The position numbers were made by a program, and so were the translations under genes. A model generated the notes under the pieces. It was not told the origin of the DNA. It ran no database searches and saw nothing but the letters and a program-made list of their open reading frames with translations. Below, piece by piece: positions 33,496 through 42,626 of a stretch of DNA of 64,000 nucleotides; the stretch's first letter is position 1, and every line of letters starts with the position of its first letter. Origin of the DNA: Occultella gossypii (GTDB taxonomy: Bacteria > Actinomycetota > Actinomycetes > Actinomycetales > Beutenbergiaceae); NCBI RefSeq assembly GCF_019947135.1, contig NZ_JAGSHT010000014.1, forward strand, positions 62,001-126,000, written 5' to 3'.

Positions 33496-34713
33496 ATGGG
33501 TGGCAACAAGGCCGTGGCGTACAAGGGACCGGGCGTGGTCGAGGTGATCGACATCGACTACCCCACGTTCGAGCTGAAGGACGGACCGGGTGTCAATCCC
33601 GCGAACGTGGGGCGGAAGGTGCCGCACGGCGCCATCCTCAAGACGGTCGCGACGAACATCTGCGGTTCGGACCAGCACATGGTGCGCGGCCGGACCACCG
33701 CACCGGCCGACCTGGTCCTCGGCCACGAGATCACCGGCGAGGTGGTGGAGGTGGGTCCCGGTGTGGAGTTCATCGCCGTGGGCGACCTGGTCTCCGTGCC
33801 GTTCAACATCTCCTGCGGGCGCTGCCGCAACTGCAAGGAGCGCAAGACCGGGATCTGTCTGAACGTGAATCCGGATCGGCCGGGCAGCGCCTACGGGTAC
33901 GTGGACATGGGTGGCTGGGTGGGCGGCCAGGCCGAGTACGTGCTGGTGCCCTACGCGGACTGGAACCTGCTGAAGTTCCCGGACAAGGACCAGGCGATGG
34001 AGAAGATCCTGGACCTGGCCATGCTCTCCGACATCTTTCCCACCGGGTTCCACGGCGCCGTGACCGCCGGCGTCGGCGTGGGTTCGACGGTGTACGTGGC
34101 TGGTGCGGGCCCGGTGGGCCTGGCCGCGGCGACCTCGGCGTTGCTGCTCGGGGCGTCCGCCGTGATCGTCGCCGACATGAACGCCGACCGGCTGGCGCAG
34201 GCGAAGTCGTTCGGCTGCGAGACGGTGGACCTGACCAAGGGTGGCCCGGTGGAACAGATCGAGCAGATCCTCGGGGTTCCGGAGGTGGACTGCGGGATCG
34301 ACGCGGTCGGGTTCGAGGCGAAGGGACACGGTGAGGGTGCGAGCGAAGCACCCGCGACGGTCCTGAACGACCTGATGGATCTCACGGCGGCCGGCGGCGC
34401 GCTGGGCATCCCGGGCCTGTACGTGACCGGCGACCCGGGAGGGATCGACGAGGCCGCCAAGAAGGGTGCCCTCTCGCTCAGCCTCGGCACCGGGTGGGCC
34501 AAGTCGCTGTCCTTCACCACCGGTCAGTGCCCGGTGATGAAGTACAACCGGGAACTGATGATGGCCATCCTGCACGACCGCGTGCACATCGCCGGCAACG
34601 TGAACGCGACCGCGATCACGCTCGCGGACGCACCACGGGGATACGCCGAGTTCGACAAGGGCGCCGCACAGAAGTATGTGCTGAACCCGAACGGCTACCT
34701 CGACGCCGCGTAG
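33496..34713 (+). CDS. fdhA: Zinc-dependent dehydrogenase, glutathione-independent formaldehyde dehydrogenase (FdhA) type
   Basis: A 405-residue medium-chain zinc dehydrogenase. Catalytic-zinc ligands are Cys56 (ICGSDQHM) and His77-Glu78 (GHE); structural-zinc cysteines are 107, 110, 113 and 121 (CGRCRNCK, then GIC). The NAD-binding Rossmann motif is GAGPVGLAAA (from about 203). MGGNKAVAYKGPGVVEVIDI, the insert DRPGSAYGYVDMGGWVGGQA and FPTGFHGA are specific to the FdhA/formaldehyde dismutase subgroup, which oxidises or dismutates formaldehyde with tightly bound NAD. AGGTGAAGGG at 33479-33488 provides the ribosome site. It stands alone between two exporter operons and has its own terminator. 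Aldehyde detoxification is the likely role. Confidence 0.88.
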   Translation: MGGNKAVAYKGPGVVEVIDIDYPTFELKDGPGVNPANVGRKVPHGAILKTVATNICGSDQHMVRGRTTAPADLVLGHEITGEVVEVGPGVEFIAVGDLVSVPFNISCGRCRNCKERKTGICLNVNPDRPGSAYGYVDMGGWVGGQAEYVLVPYADWNLLKFPDKDQAMEKILDLAMLSDIFPTGFHGAVTAGVGVGSTVYVAGAGPVGLAAATSALLLGASAVIVADMNADRLAQAKSFGCETVDLTKGGPVEQIEQILGVPEVDCGIDAVGFEAKGHGEGASEAPATVLNDLMDLTAAGGALGIPGLYVTGDPGGIDEAAKKGALSLSLGTGWAKSLSFTTGQCPVMKYNRELMMAILHDRVHIAGNVNATAITLADAPRGYAEFDKGAAQKYVLNPNGYLDAA

Positions 34714-34728
34714 GTCCCGGGCGCCGCT

Positions 34729-34754
34729 CGACGGCCCCCGTGCGGGGGCCGTCG
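34729..34754 (+). terminator. Terminator of fdhA
   Basis: CGACGGCCCCCG (34729-34740) pairs perfectly with CGGGGGCCGTCG (34743-34754), 16 nt after the stop codon, closing on a tiny GTGC loop. It may also serve the convergent exporter permease. Confidence 0.75.
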
Positions 34755-34773
34755 GGCGGTCCGGTTTCGGCGG

Positions 34774-35937
34774 TCAGATGGCGCGGGCCAGGCTGCGCCG
34801 CAGCAGCACGGAGCCGAGCGCCAGCAGCACCACGGCGAAGGCGAGCAGCACCGCGAGATCGCCGGCGATATCGGCGAAGGTACCCCCGCGCCGGGTCACC
34901 TCGGCGAAAGCCTGGTAGGCCCAGGCATGCGGGGTGAAGTGGGCGACCGTCTGCAGCGAGTCCGGGAACAGTTCGAGCGGGAGCATGCACCCGCCGAGCG
35001 CGGCCAGCACCAGACCAAGACCGACACCGAGCCCGGAGGCGGCACTGTCGTTGTCCAGCGCCGACCCCACGACCATCGCCGCACCGGCGGCCACAGCCGC
35101 GAACATCGCGAGGATCAGTGTGGCAAGCGCGAGGTTGCCCCACTCGACGCCGAAGAGCAGGGCGGTGCCGAGCATGATGTACAGCCCCTGGACCATCGCG
35201 ATCACCCAGCGGCCCAGCGCCTCACCACCGATCACCTGCACGGTGGCGACCGGCGCCGCGAGGGTCCGGGCCACCACCCGGTACTTGCGGGCCTGGATCA
35301 TGGTGGCCGACCCGGCGAGGGTGTTCAGGAACACGAACAGCAGGACCTGCGCGGAGGCACCTACCGTGAAGCCGGAGGCCCCCGCGAAGGCCTCGGAGAT
35401 GCTGGAGGTGTTCGTCACCGTCACGGTCGGCGCCACCACCTGCGCCGCGGCGGTCTCGAGTGCCTCGTCGACGGCTGCCGGGTCCGCGCCCGCGCCGACG
35501 AGCGCGGCCTCCTGCCGTAGACGCAGCTGCAGCGCATTCAGGGCCCGATCGACCTGTTGCCGGGCGGTGATGGCGCCGCCGCTCGAGCTCGACGTCACCA
35601 CGACGGTCAGGTCCTCGTCGGCGTCGAACGCGGCCGCCGCCTCGTCGGTGAGCTCCAGACCCAGATCCACCCGGCCGCGGGCGATCTGCTCGCTGGCGGC
35701 GTCCGCGCCGGCGTAGCTGACCGTGACCGCCGCCTCCTCGAGCTCGGCCACCAGGGCGGCGCGAAGTGAGGAGTCTGCGCCGCTGATCACCACCCGGCCC
35801 GAGGACGACGCGGCCCCGAACTGGGAGCCGATCAGCACCACGAGGATCAGCGGGAACACGAACACGAAGAACAGGTTCGAGCGGTCCCGCAGGAACCGTC
35901 GCAGCTCCACCCCGGCGATGGCACCGACGACCCTCAT
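34774..35937 (-). CDS. ABC transporter permease, ABC-2 type (second of two)
   Basis: A 387-residue protein. An N-terminal helix (LFFVFVFPLILVVLIGSQFG) is followed by a ~150-residue extracytoplasmic domain and then five or six helices, the NatB/YhgE-like ABC2_membrane_3 layout. It shares architecture with the preceding permease, with which it would form a heterodimer. The start overlaps the upstream gene's stop (ATGA at 35934-35937). Two-permease, one-ATPase cassettes of this type (NatAB-like, linearmycin-resistance-like) export lipophilic compounds or ions. Substrate unknown. Confidence 0.88.
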   Translation of the reverse strand: MRVVGAIAGVELRRFLRDRSNLFFVFVFPLILVVLIGSQFGAASSSGRVVISGADSSLRAALVAELEEAAVTVSYAGADAASEQIARGRVDLGLELTDEAAAAFDADEDLTVVVTSSSSGGAITARQQVDRALNALQLRLRQEAALVGAGADPAAVDEALETAAAQVVAPTVTVTNTSSISEAFAGASGFTVGASAQVLLFVFLNTLAGSATMIQARKYRVVARTLAAPVATVQVIGGEALGRWVIAMVQGLYIMLGTALLFGVEWGNLALATLILAMFAAVAAGAAMVVGSALDNDSAASGLGVGLGLVLAALGGCMLPLELFPDSLQTVAHFTPHAWAYQAFAEVTRRGGTFADIAGDLAVLLAFAVVLLALGSVLLRRSLARAI

Positions 35938-37100
35938 CGGGACACCCCCCGGTCGGGGATCAGCCGGGCCACCACGAGCATCACCACGGCGAAGCCGAGC
36001 ATGATCGCGATCGGCGCAGCGAGGTCGGCGAGCCCGCCGCCGCTCGAGGTGATGCCGAGCCCGCGGGTGAACGCGGCGATCGGGTTGAGATCGAGAACCC
36101 TGGCGAGCGAGCCCGAGGCTGTCACCGGGAAGAACGCGCCGCCGGCGATGCCGAGCACCATGGCCAGGATGGACTGGATGATGCCGGCCTGCTCGGCCGT
36201 CCGGGCAACCCGCACCACGATGAAGGTCAGTGAGGTGATCGCGGTGACCACGGACAGGATCAGCAGCCCGACGAGGGCCGGCGGTCCGAACGAGACGTCG
36301 AAGAACAGCCCGCCGAGGGTCAGCAGGACGGACGTCGCCACGACGCCGAGGACGAACGCGGTCAGCGCCTTGGCGAGCACGATCAGACCCGGGCGCATCG
36401 GCATCGACTGGAGCCGGGCCAGCGTGCCTTCCTGCCGTTCGGAGATCAGTCCGAGCACCCCGAAGCCGACCGTGAAGGTGAGGAAGAGGCCCGCCTGCCC
36501 GGCGACGAGCGCGGCCCCTTGCCCCAACTGTTCATCGGACGTCTCGCCCTCCGTGGACTCGACCGTCGGCCCGGCGGTGGCCGCCTCGACCGCGACGCGC
36601 CCGAGCTCCTCGGGGTCGAGACCGAGCCCACCGCCTGCGGTTGCCGCGACCGTGCCGGCTGCGTAGGCGTCGAGGACCGACTGGCTGACGACGATCACCA
36701 CGCCGGTCTCGAGGCCGGAGGTGTCCCCCTCGACGAACTCGAGGTCGCCACCGGTGCCGGCGAGCACGTCCTCGCCGAAACCCTCCGGAACGATCATGGC
36801 CAGGTTGGCCTCGCCGTCGGCCACCGCGGTCCGTGCCACTTCCGCCGGCACCTGCTCGACGGTCACGTCCACGACGCCGGTCCCGGTGATCGCATCGAGC
36901 AGGGTCTGCGCGACCTCGTCGTCGGCCGGCGCGGACACCGCGACCGTCACCGGCTCGAGCTCGATCTCGTCGGTCCCACCGAAGACCAGGTTGAACACGA
37001 ACATCAGGGCGAGCGGCACGATCAGCGAGAAGATGATCACCGACTTGTCGCGGAGGCGCTGGCGCAGGTCGGATGAGGTCATCACCCACAGTTGTCGCAT
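35934..37100 (-). CDS. ABC transporter permease, ABC-2 type (first of two)
   Basis: A 388-residue permease with the same plan as its downstream paralogue: helix near residues 25-43 (IFSLIVPLALMFVFNLVFGG), a large acidic extracytoplasmic domain (about 45-210) and a C-terminal bundle of five or six helices with LISERQEGTLARLQSMPM, the coupling loop toward the ATPase. It starts 4 bp upstream of the end of the ATPase gene transcript unit and overlaps the next permease, so the three genes form one operon. Confidence 0.88.
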   Translation of the reverse strand: MRQLWVMTSSDLRQRLRDKSVIIFSLIVPLALMFVFNLVFGGTDEIELEPVTVAVSAPADDEVAQTLLDAITGTGVVDVTVEQVPAEVARTAVADGEANLAMIVPEGFGEDVLAGTGGDLEFVEGDTSGLETGVVIVVSQSVLDAYAAGTVAATAGGGLGLDPEELGRVAVEAATAGPTVESTEGETSDEQLGQGAALVAGQAGLFLTFTVGFGVLGLISERQEGTLARLQSMPMRPGLIVLAKALTAFVLGVVATSVLLTLGGLFFDVSFGPPALVGLLILSVVTAITSLTFIVVRVARTAEQAGIIQSILAMVLGIAGGAFFPVTASGSLARVLDLNPIAAFTRGLGITSSGGGLADLAAPIAIMLGFAVVMLVVARLIPDRGVSR

Positions 37101-37104
37101 CGGA

Positions 37105-38109
37105 TCAGTCCCGCAACGCTCTGCCGGTGAGGTGCAGGAAGACCTGCTCGAGGTTCGGGCGGGTGATCTCCACGTCCGCCAACGTCACACCCGCCGCGAT
37201 CGCTCGGGTGACGAGCTCGGCGACGGCGGTCGGTGCCTCGCGGACGGCGAGCGAGAGTCCCGTGCGGTCCACGTCGACCTGTTCGACGGCGGCCAGGTCA
37301 CCCAGGGCGTCGGCGGCCGCGGCGAGGTCACCGGAACCGTCCAGGCGGACCCGGTCCAGCCCGCCGATGAGCCGGATCAGCTCGTCCCGGGTGCCCTCGG
37401 CCTGCAGCTGCCCGGAGTCGACGATTCCGATGCGGTCGCAGAGCCGCTCCGCCTCCTCCATGTAGTGGGTCGTGTACAGCACCGCCATGCCCTCTCCTGA
37501 CAACGCCTCCACCGACTCCAGGATGGCGTTGCGCGACTGCGGGTCGACGCCGACGGTCGGCTCGTCGAGGATGAGCAGGGTGGGCCGGTGCAGGAGTCCG
37601 ATCCCGATGTTCAGGCGGCGCTTCATGCCGCCGGAGTACTCCTTGGCCGGATCACCTGCACGGTCGGTCAGCCCCACGAGATCGAGGACCTCGTCGACAC
37701 GGGTGGTCAGTTCCTTGCCGCGCAGGCCCTGCAGCCGACCGAAGAAGTTCAGGTTCTGCCGGCCCTTGAGCTCGGGGTAGATGGCCAGGTCCTGGGGCAC
37801 GAGCCCGATGTGCCGCTTCACGGCGACCCGGGACGGGCCCATCTGCTCACCGAGCACCCGGACCGCTCCGGAGTCGGCTGCGAGCAGCCCGGCGATCATG
37901 GAGATCGTGGTGGTCTTGCCGGCGCCGTTCGGGCCGAGCAGACCGTACGTCTCGCCGGGTGCGATCTCGAAGGAGATCCCGTCGACGGCGGTGAGTTCGC
38001 CGTATCGTCGGACCACCTCCTCGACCTCGAGAACACGCCGACTCGTCGTGCTTCCGCGCTCATGCGCCACAGGCGTCCCCAGCCGTCGATCGTCCCCGTC
38101 CGCGGCCAT
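37105..38109 (-). CDS. ABC transporter ATP-binding protein (NatA/Lnr-like exporter)
   Basis: A 334-residue ATPase with Walker A GPNGAGKTTT (about 61-70), Q-loop GLVPQDLAIYPELKG, signature YSGGMKRRLNIG, Walker B LLILDEPTVGVDPQSR and H-loop YTTHYMEEAE. A C-terminal ~100-residue extension ends NLEQVFLHLTG, which is common in drug and sodium exporters. The ATG at 38109 is chosen because the domain begins about 26 residues later and the frame upstream overlaps the Nudix promoter. First gene of a three-gene exporter operon. Confidence 0.92.
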   Translation of the reverse strand: MAADGDDRRLGTPVAHERGSTTSRRVLEVEEVVRRYGELTAVDGISFEIAPGETYGLLGPNGAGKTTTISMIAGLLAADSGAVRVLGEQMGPSRVAVKRHIGLVPQDLAIYPELKGRQNLNFFGRLQGLRGKELTTRVDEVLDLVGLTDRAGDPAKEYSGGMKRRLNIGIGLLHRPTLLILDEPTVGVDPQSRNAILESVEALSGEGMAVLYTTHYMEEAERLCDRIGIVDSGQLQAEGTRDELIRLIGGLDRVRLDGSGDLAAAADALGDLAAVEQVDVDRTGLSLAVREAPTAVAELVTRAIAAGVTLADVEITRPNLEQVFLHLTGRALRD

Positions 38110-38206
38110 GGTGACATACCCGGGCGACGACGGGCGAGAGCATTCGCCCAGCCACCCGTGCGAGGGTCCGCGCCGGCACTGCGCACCGGCGCACGGACCT
38201 GGCCCG

Positions 38207-38212
38207 TAGGCT
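38207..38212 (+). promoter_or_regulatory. -10 box of the Nudix gene, leaderless
   Basis: TAGGCT, then 7 nt and the GTG at 38220. It supports that GTG as the start. Confidence 0.45.
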
Positions 38213-38219
38213 GGCTGAC

Positions 38220-38912
38220 GTGCAGCCACGTCGCGACGAACTCTCCGAGCTCGCGGCCTGGGCCGCGTCCGGCCGGTTCGAACCGCTGGGCGGAGCCCAC
38301 GCCTACTCCGAGGAGACCTCGAGGGGGTTCCGGCGCTCCGGGGTGCTGCTGCTGTTCACGCCGACCGCGCGGGCCGGCTCGGATCCGGGCCTGGACCTGT
38401 TCCTGGTGCAGCGGTCCCCGTTGCTGCGCCATCACCCGGGTCAGATCGCCCTGCCCGGCGGGCGGCTCGAGCCCGGCGAGGACGCCGTCGCCGCGGCCGT
38501 GCGCGAGACGCACGAGGAGACCGGCATCACCCCCGATCAGGTGGAGGTCGCCGGTCCGTTACCCCCGGTGCTGGTGCCGCTCAGCGAGTTCGTGGTCACC
38601 CCGGTGCTCGCCTGGTCGGAGACGGCCCATGCACGGGACGAGGTCGCGCCCGGGGAGGTCCTGCACACGCTTCGGGTCCCGGTGGCCGAACTGCTCGACC
38701 CGGCCGCGCGGGCCACGGTGCACATGGGCGGCTTCGGCAGCCGCGGGTTCCGCCGCCCGACCGGCTGGGTGTGGGGCTTCACCGGGAACCTGCTCGACCA
38801 TGTCTTCGACCAGCTCGGTTGGACGGTGCCGTGGGACCCCGGCAACGTCTACCGGATGGGGTGGGACGAGGCCCGCGGCGCCGACCTGCTCACGAAGCCG
38901 GGCGAGCCGTGA
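38220..38912 (+). CDS. Nudix hydrolase, CoA pyrophosphatase type
   Basis: A 230-residue Nudix protein. The Nudix box spans 81-103: Gly81, Glu87, Arg95-Glu96, Glu99-Glu100, Gly102, all at the required spacing. Directly before it, VQRSPLLRHHPGQIALPGG fits the UPF0035 motif that marks coenzyme A-specific members (NUDT7/PcdP-like). These cleave CoA and its thioesters into 3',5'-ADP and phosphopantetheine derivatives. GTG start with a leaderless -10 box. Divergent from the exporter operon and tail-to-tail with putA. Confidence 0.9.
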   Translation: MQPRRDELSELAAWAASGRFEPLGGAHAYSEETSRGFRRSGVLLLFTPTARAGSDPGLDLFLVQRSPLLRHHPGQIALPGGRLEPGEDAVAAAVRETHEETGITPDQVEVAGPLPPVLVPLSEFVVTPVLAWSETAHARDEVAPGEVLHTLRVPVAELLDPAARATVHMGGFGSRGFRRPTGWVWGFTGNLLDHVFDQLGWTVPWDPGNVYRMGWDEARGADLLTKPGEP

Positions 38913-38957
38913 CCGGAGCGGGGCACCGCGAACCGGCGCCGGGCACCGGCTGGGATC

Positions 38958-41900
38958 TCAGCCAGCCGGCGCTGCGGCGGCCGCTCCAGGGGATTCCGGT
39001 TCCCGCGGCGCAGGCGGCAGGTGCCCGAACCGGTGCCGAGTGCTGCTGATCGCCTGCTCGCGGAGCACGCCGAGCATCTCCCTGCGCCCGGATGCGAGTA
39101 CCTCTCCGGTGAGCAGGGTGACGTCGGCGTCGGGCGCCGCGGTGGCCGCCCAGAGGTCGTCGGCCCGGCCGATCACCCGCACCCGCCCGCGCACGTCCCC
39201 CGCGGCGATCCGGTCGGCGAACTCCTGAGCCGTCTCGGTGCGCCAGCCCATGTATCCGATGGCACGGGCCGCGTCGCTGAAGCCTGCGGCGGACTCGTTC
39301 GCCGCGACGGCGACATCCGCGGCGAGGCTCACACTCACCGGTACGCCGGCGCACTCGGCCGCGAGCGCGACCCGGGCGACCTCGATCGGCAGGGTGCGCG
39401 CCTGGGCACGGATGGTCAGGTGCGGGATCGGGCGGTACCGGAACACGTTCGACTCGCTGCGCAGCGCCGACGGGTCGGCCTCGACGCGGAACACGTCGTC
39501 GCGGGCGGCGGCGTCCGAACTCATCGACACCTCCAGCCACTCCCTCTCACCGGGATCTGTGGTGAGCGCGGCCAGCGTCTGCGCCAGCGCGCGCACCCGG
39601 GTCCCGGGGACCCCGGCGCCGGCGGGCCGGTGCTCCTGGATCCAGGTGCCGAGCTGGGCCACGTAGTTCGGTCCGCCCGCCTTCGCCCCCGGTCCGACGG
39701 CGGATCGCTTCCAGCCGCCGAAGGACTGACGACGCACGATCGCCCCGGTGGTGTGCCGGTTGACGTACCCGTTGCCGACCTCGATCCGATCGCTCCAGCG
39801 GGCGATCTCATCCGCGTCGAGGCTGTGCAGCCCGCCTGTGAGCCCGAAGGGCACCGCGTTCGCGATGTCGATCGCATCGTCCAGGGTGGCGGCGGTCATG
39901 ACGCCGAGGACGGGGCCGAAGTACTCGGTGAGATGGAACGGGGACCCGGGCCAGACGCCCTCCTTGACACCGGGCGACCAGAGCCGACCGGAGGGGTCGA
40001 GCCGACGCGGCTCCACCATCCAGGTCTCCCCCGGCTCCAGCCGGGTGAGGGCGTCGAGCAGCTTGCCGCCTGCGGGCTCGATGATCGGCCCCATGGTGGT
40101 GCCGAGGTCCTCCGGCCAGCCGACCCGCACCGAGGCGACGGCGTCGATCAGGTGCCGCCGGAAGCGTTCCGAACCGGCCACCGAGCCGACCAGGATGAGC
40201 AGCGAGGCCGCCGAGCACTTCTGGCCGGCGTGCCCGAACGCACTGCGAAGGACATCCGCGACGGCGAGGTCGTAGTCGGCGCTCGGCGTCACGATCAGCG
40301 CGTTCTTGCCGCTGGTCTCGGCGAGCACCCCGGGACCGCCGGGATGGTCGGCCCGCCACTGGGTGAACATCCGGGCCGTCTCCCAGGCACCGGTCAGGAT
40401 GACCGTCTCGACCTGCGGGTGCGCGACCAGGTGTCGGCCGACCTCATCCTCGGCGACCCGCACCACGCTCAGCACGTCGCGGTCGTGCCCGTGCTCGGCC
40501 AGGGCTCCGTGGATCGCCTCCACCACCACTTCCGTGCACCCGGGCACGGCGGGGGCCGGCTTGATGATCACGGGTGAACCGGCCGCGAGCGCGGCCAGCA
40601 CCCCGCCGGCCGGGATCGCGACCGGGAAGTTCCAGGGTGGGGTGACGAGCACCAGTCCGGTCGGGGTGAAGGCGAGCCCTTCGGCCTCGGACAGCCGCTC
40701 GAGGTCGAGGGCGGAGTCCGCGTAGTACCGGGCGAAGTCGACCGCTTCGGAGACCTCCGGATCGGCCTCGCCGACGGTCTTGCCGCCCTCGTGGGCCATC
40801 TGCGTGACCAGGTCGGCGCGGCGCGCCTCGATGGCGTCGGCGGCGGTGCGCAGCACCGCAGCCCGTTCCACAGCCGGCAGAGCCGCCCAGGTGGCGCCGG
40901 CGCGCCTGGCCCGAGTGACGACGTCGTCCACCATGGCCACCGTGGTCAGCTCGGGTGAGGTGAGCGCCCGAGCCGGGCCCTCGAGGGCCGTCACCGCCCA
41001 GTCCCGGGTACTCGAGACCGCCGGGTCGGAGTCCACCGAGTTCGCGAAGTCTGCACCCGCCGGCGTCCGCTCCCGGGTCCGGCGGGGTCGGTCGGAGACC
41101 GTCCTGCGGGCCTCGACGCTCGCCCGGAACCGCGCCTCCTGATCGGCCATCACGGCGCGTGCGTCATGACCGTGGCCGGTCCCGCCGGCGAACAGGGCGT
41201 GCAGGAAGTTCTCCGGGGCGGCGTTCTCCTCCAGCCGGCGCACCAGGTAGGACACGGCCACGTCGAAGTCCGCCGGCGCCACCACCGGCGTGTACAGGAT
41301 CAGCGGACCGCCGGCGCGCAGGTCCGCCGCGACCGCACGGGCCTGCGCAGGCGCCATGCCCTGGAGCATCTCGACGTCGAGCATCCCGGCGACACCGCGG
41401 CCGGTCGCGAGCAGGTGCGCGAGGGCGACGTCGAACAGGTTGTGCGAGGCGACGCCGATCCGCAACGCGCCGAGGGACTCCCCGCGCAGCGCCTCGTCGA
41501 GGGCCCGCACGTAGTTGGCGTCCACCTCCGCCTTCGTGCCGAACGGCGCCTGCGTCCAGCCGTGCAGCTCGGCCTCCACTCGCTCCATCGCCAGGTTGGC
41601 GCCCTTGACGAGCCGCACCTTGATCGGCGCCCCACCGAGTTCCCGGCGGCGGCGAGCGAACGCGATCAGCCGGCGCAGCGCGCCCGCCGAATCCGGCAGG
41701 TAGGCCTGGAGCACGATCCCGGCCTCGAGTCCGAGGAACTCCGGCTCGAGGCAGATCGCCTCGAACACCTCGACGGTGAGGTCGAGGTCGCGGTACTCCT
41801 CCATGTCCAGGTTCACGAACGCCACCGGCGTCTTCGCCGCGGCGGACCGGTACAGCGGCCGGAGGCGTTCGAGCACCCGCTTGGTGGTGCCCGCGGTGTC

Positions 41901-42626
41901 CCAGGTGCTGATCTGGGACACCAGCGAGGAGACCTTGATCGAGACGTAGTCGACATCGGGGCGTTCCAGCAGTGCCCGGGTCCGCTCCGCGCGGCGCAGT
42001 GCCTCCATCTCGCCGTGCACGTGCTCGCCGAGCAGGTTGACGTTCAGGCGATAGCCCTCCGCCCGGGCCTTGGCGAGGTGGGCGCCGAGGGCCGGGTCCT
42101 GGGCGTCCACCACCAGGTGCCCGACGAGCTGGCGCAGCCGCTGCCGGGCCAGGGGAACCACCACGCCGGGTGCCACACCGGCCACCGCGGACCCGAGCCC
42201 GAGCAGGCCACGGTCCGCCTTCGACAGGAACCCACCGGCGGCGTCGGCGCGGATCCGGCCCAGTTCGTCCGCGGCGACCCTCAGGTCCTCCGGACGTGCC
42301 ACACGGTCCACGAACCGGACCGCCAGGTCGAGCCCGGCCGGGTCGGCGACGAGCGCCGCCAGTCGCGCCGTGGCCCGTCGCTCGGCACCGCTCTCCCCCG
42401 CGTGGGTCGCGCTCGCCCAGCGGTGCGCGAGCGCCACCGCGTCCTCGACGACGTCGTCGACCGTGGGCATCCGGCCCGGCCCGGGCACGGTCGGCATCGA
42501 ACCCGCGGTGGTCCGTACCGGATCCGTTCGGTGGGTCGGTTCCTGGGGGTGGTCGGTCGGGACGGTCATGCTCCCATCTTGCGTGCTCTGCGCCCGAGAC
42601 GTCATTTCGGGCACGGGGTGTCGCAT
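38958..42626 (-). CDS. putA: Bifunctional proline dehydrogenase / L-glutamate gamma-semialdehyde dehydrogenase (PutA)
   Basis: A protein of up to 1222 residues. The FAD-dependent proline dehydrogenase barrel (about 100-490) has VSIKVSSLVSQ, LRPLYRSA, FVNLDMEEYRDL, KVRLVKGAN and ASHNLFD. The NAD-dependent aldehyde dehydrogenase (about 545-1045) has TPPWNFPVAIP, ETSGKNA and GQKCSAAS with catalytic Cys804. A further ~170-residue C-terminal ALDH-superfamily-like region follows. The protein oxidises proline to glutamate. An ATG at 42626 overlaps the stop of the upstream epimerase gene (TGATG), implying coupling; ATGs at 42605 and 42569 are alternatives, since the first ~55 residues are not conserved-looking. 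No PutA DNA-binding ribbon-helix-helix is present, so it is not a repressor. Confidence 0.93.
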   Translation of the reverse strand: MRHPVPEMTSRAQSTQDGSMTVPTDHPQEPTHRTDPVRTTAGSMPTVPGPGRMPTVDDVVEDAVALAHRWASATHAGESGAERRATARLAALVADPAGLDLAVRFVDRVARPEDLRVAADELGRIRADAAGGFLSKADRGLLGLGSAVAGVAPGVVVPLARQRLRQLVGHLVVDAQDPALGAHLAKARAEGYRLNVNLLGEHVHGEMEALRRAERTRALLERPDVDYVSIKVSSLVSQISTWDTAGTTKRVLERLRPLYRSAAAKTPVAFVNLDMEEYRDLDLTVEVFEAICLEPEFLGLEAGIVLQAYLPDSAGALRRLIAFARRRRELGGAPIKVRLVKGANLAMERVEAELHGWTQAPFGTKAEVDANYVRALDEALRGESLGALRIGVASHNLFDVALAHLLATGRGVAGMLDVEMLQGMAPAQARAVAADLRAGGPLILYTPVVAPADFDVAVSYLVRRLEENAAPENFLHALFAGGTGHGHDARAVMADQEARFRASVEARRTVSDRPRRTRERTPAGADFANSVDSDPAVSSTRDWAVTALEGPARALTSPELTTVAMVDDVVTRARRAGATWAALPAVERAAVLRTAADAIEARRADLVTQMAHEGGKTVGEADPEVSEAVDFARYYADSALDLERLSEAEGLAFTPTGLVLVTPPWNFPVAIPAGGVLAALAAGSPVIIKPAPAVPGCTEVVVEAIHGALAEHGHDRDVLSVVRVAEDEVGRHLVAHPQVETVILTGAWETARMFTQWRADHPGGPGVLAETSGKNALIVTPSADYDLAVADVLRSAFGHAGQKCSAASLLILVGSVAGSERFRRHLIDAVASVRVGWPEDLGTTMGPIIEPAGGKLLDALTRLEPGETWMVEPRRLDPSGRLWSPGVKEGVWPGSPFHLTEYFGPVLGVMTAATLDDAIDIANAVPFGLTGGLHSLDADEIARWSDRIEVGNGYVNRHTTGAIVRRQSFGGWKRSAVGPGAKAGGPNYVAQLGTWIQEHRPAGAGVPGTRVRALAQTLAALTTDPGEREWLEVSMSSDAAARDDVFRVEADPSALRSESNVFRYRPIPHLTIRAQARTLPIEVARVALAAECAGVPVSVSLAADVAVAANESAAGFSDAARAIGYMGWRTETAQEFADRIAAGDVRGRVRVIGRADDLWAATAAPDADVTLLTGEVLASGRREMLGVLREQAISSTRHRFGHLPPAPREPESPGAAAAAPAG

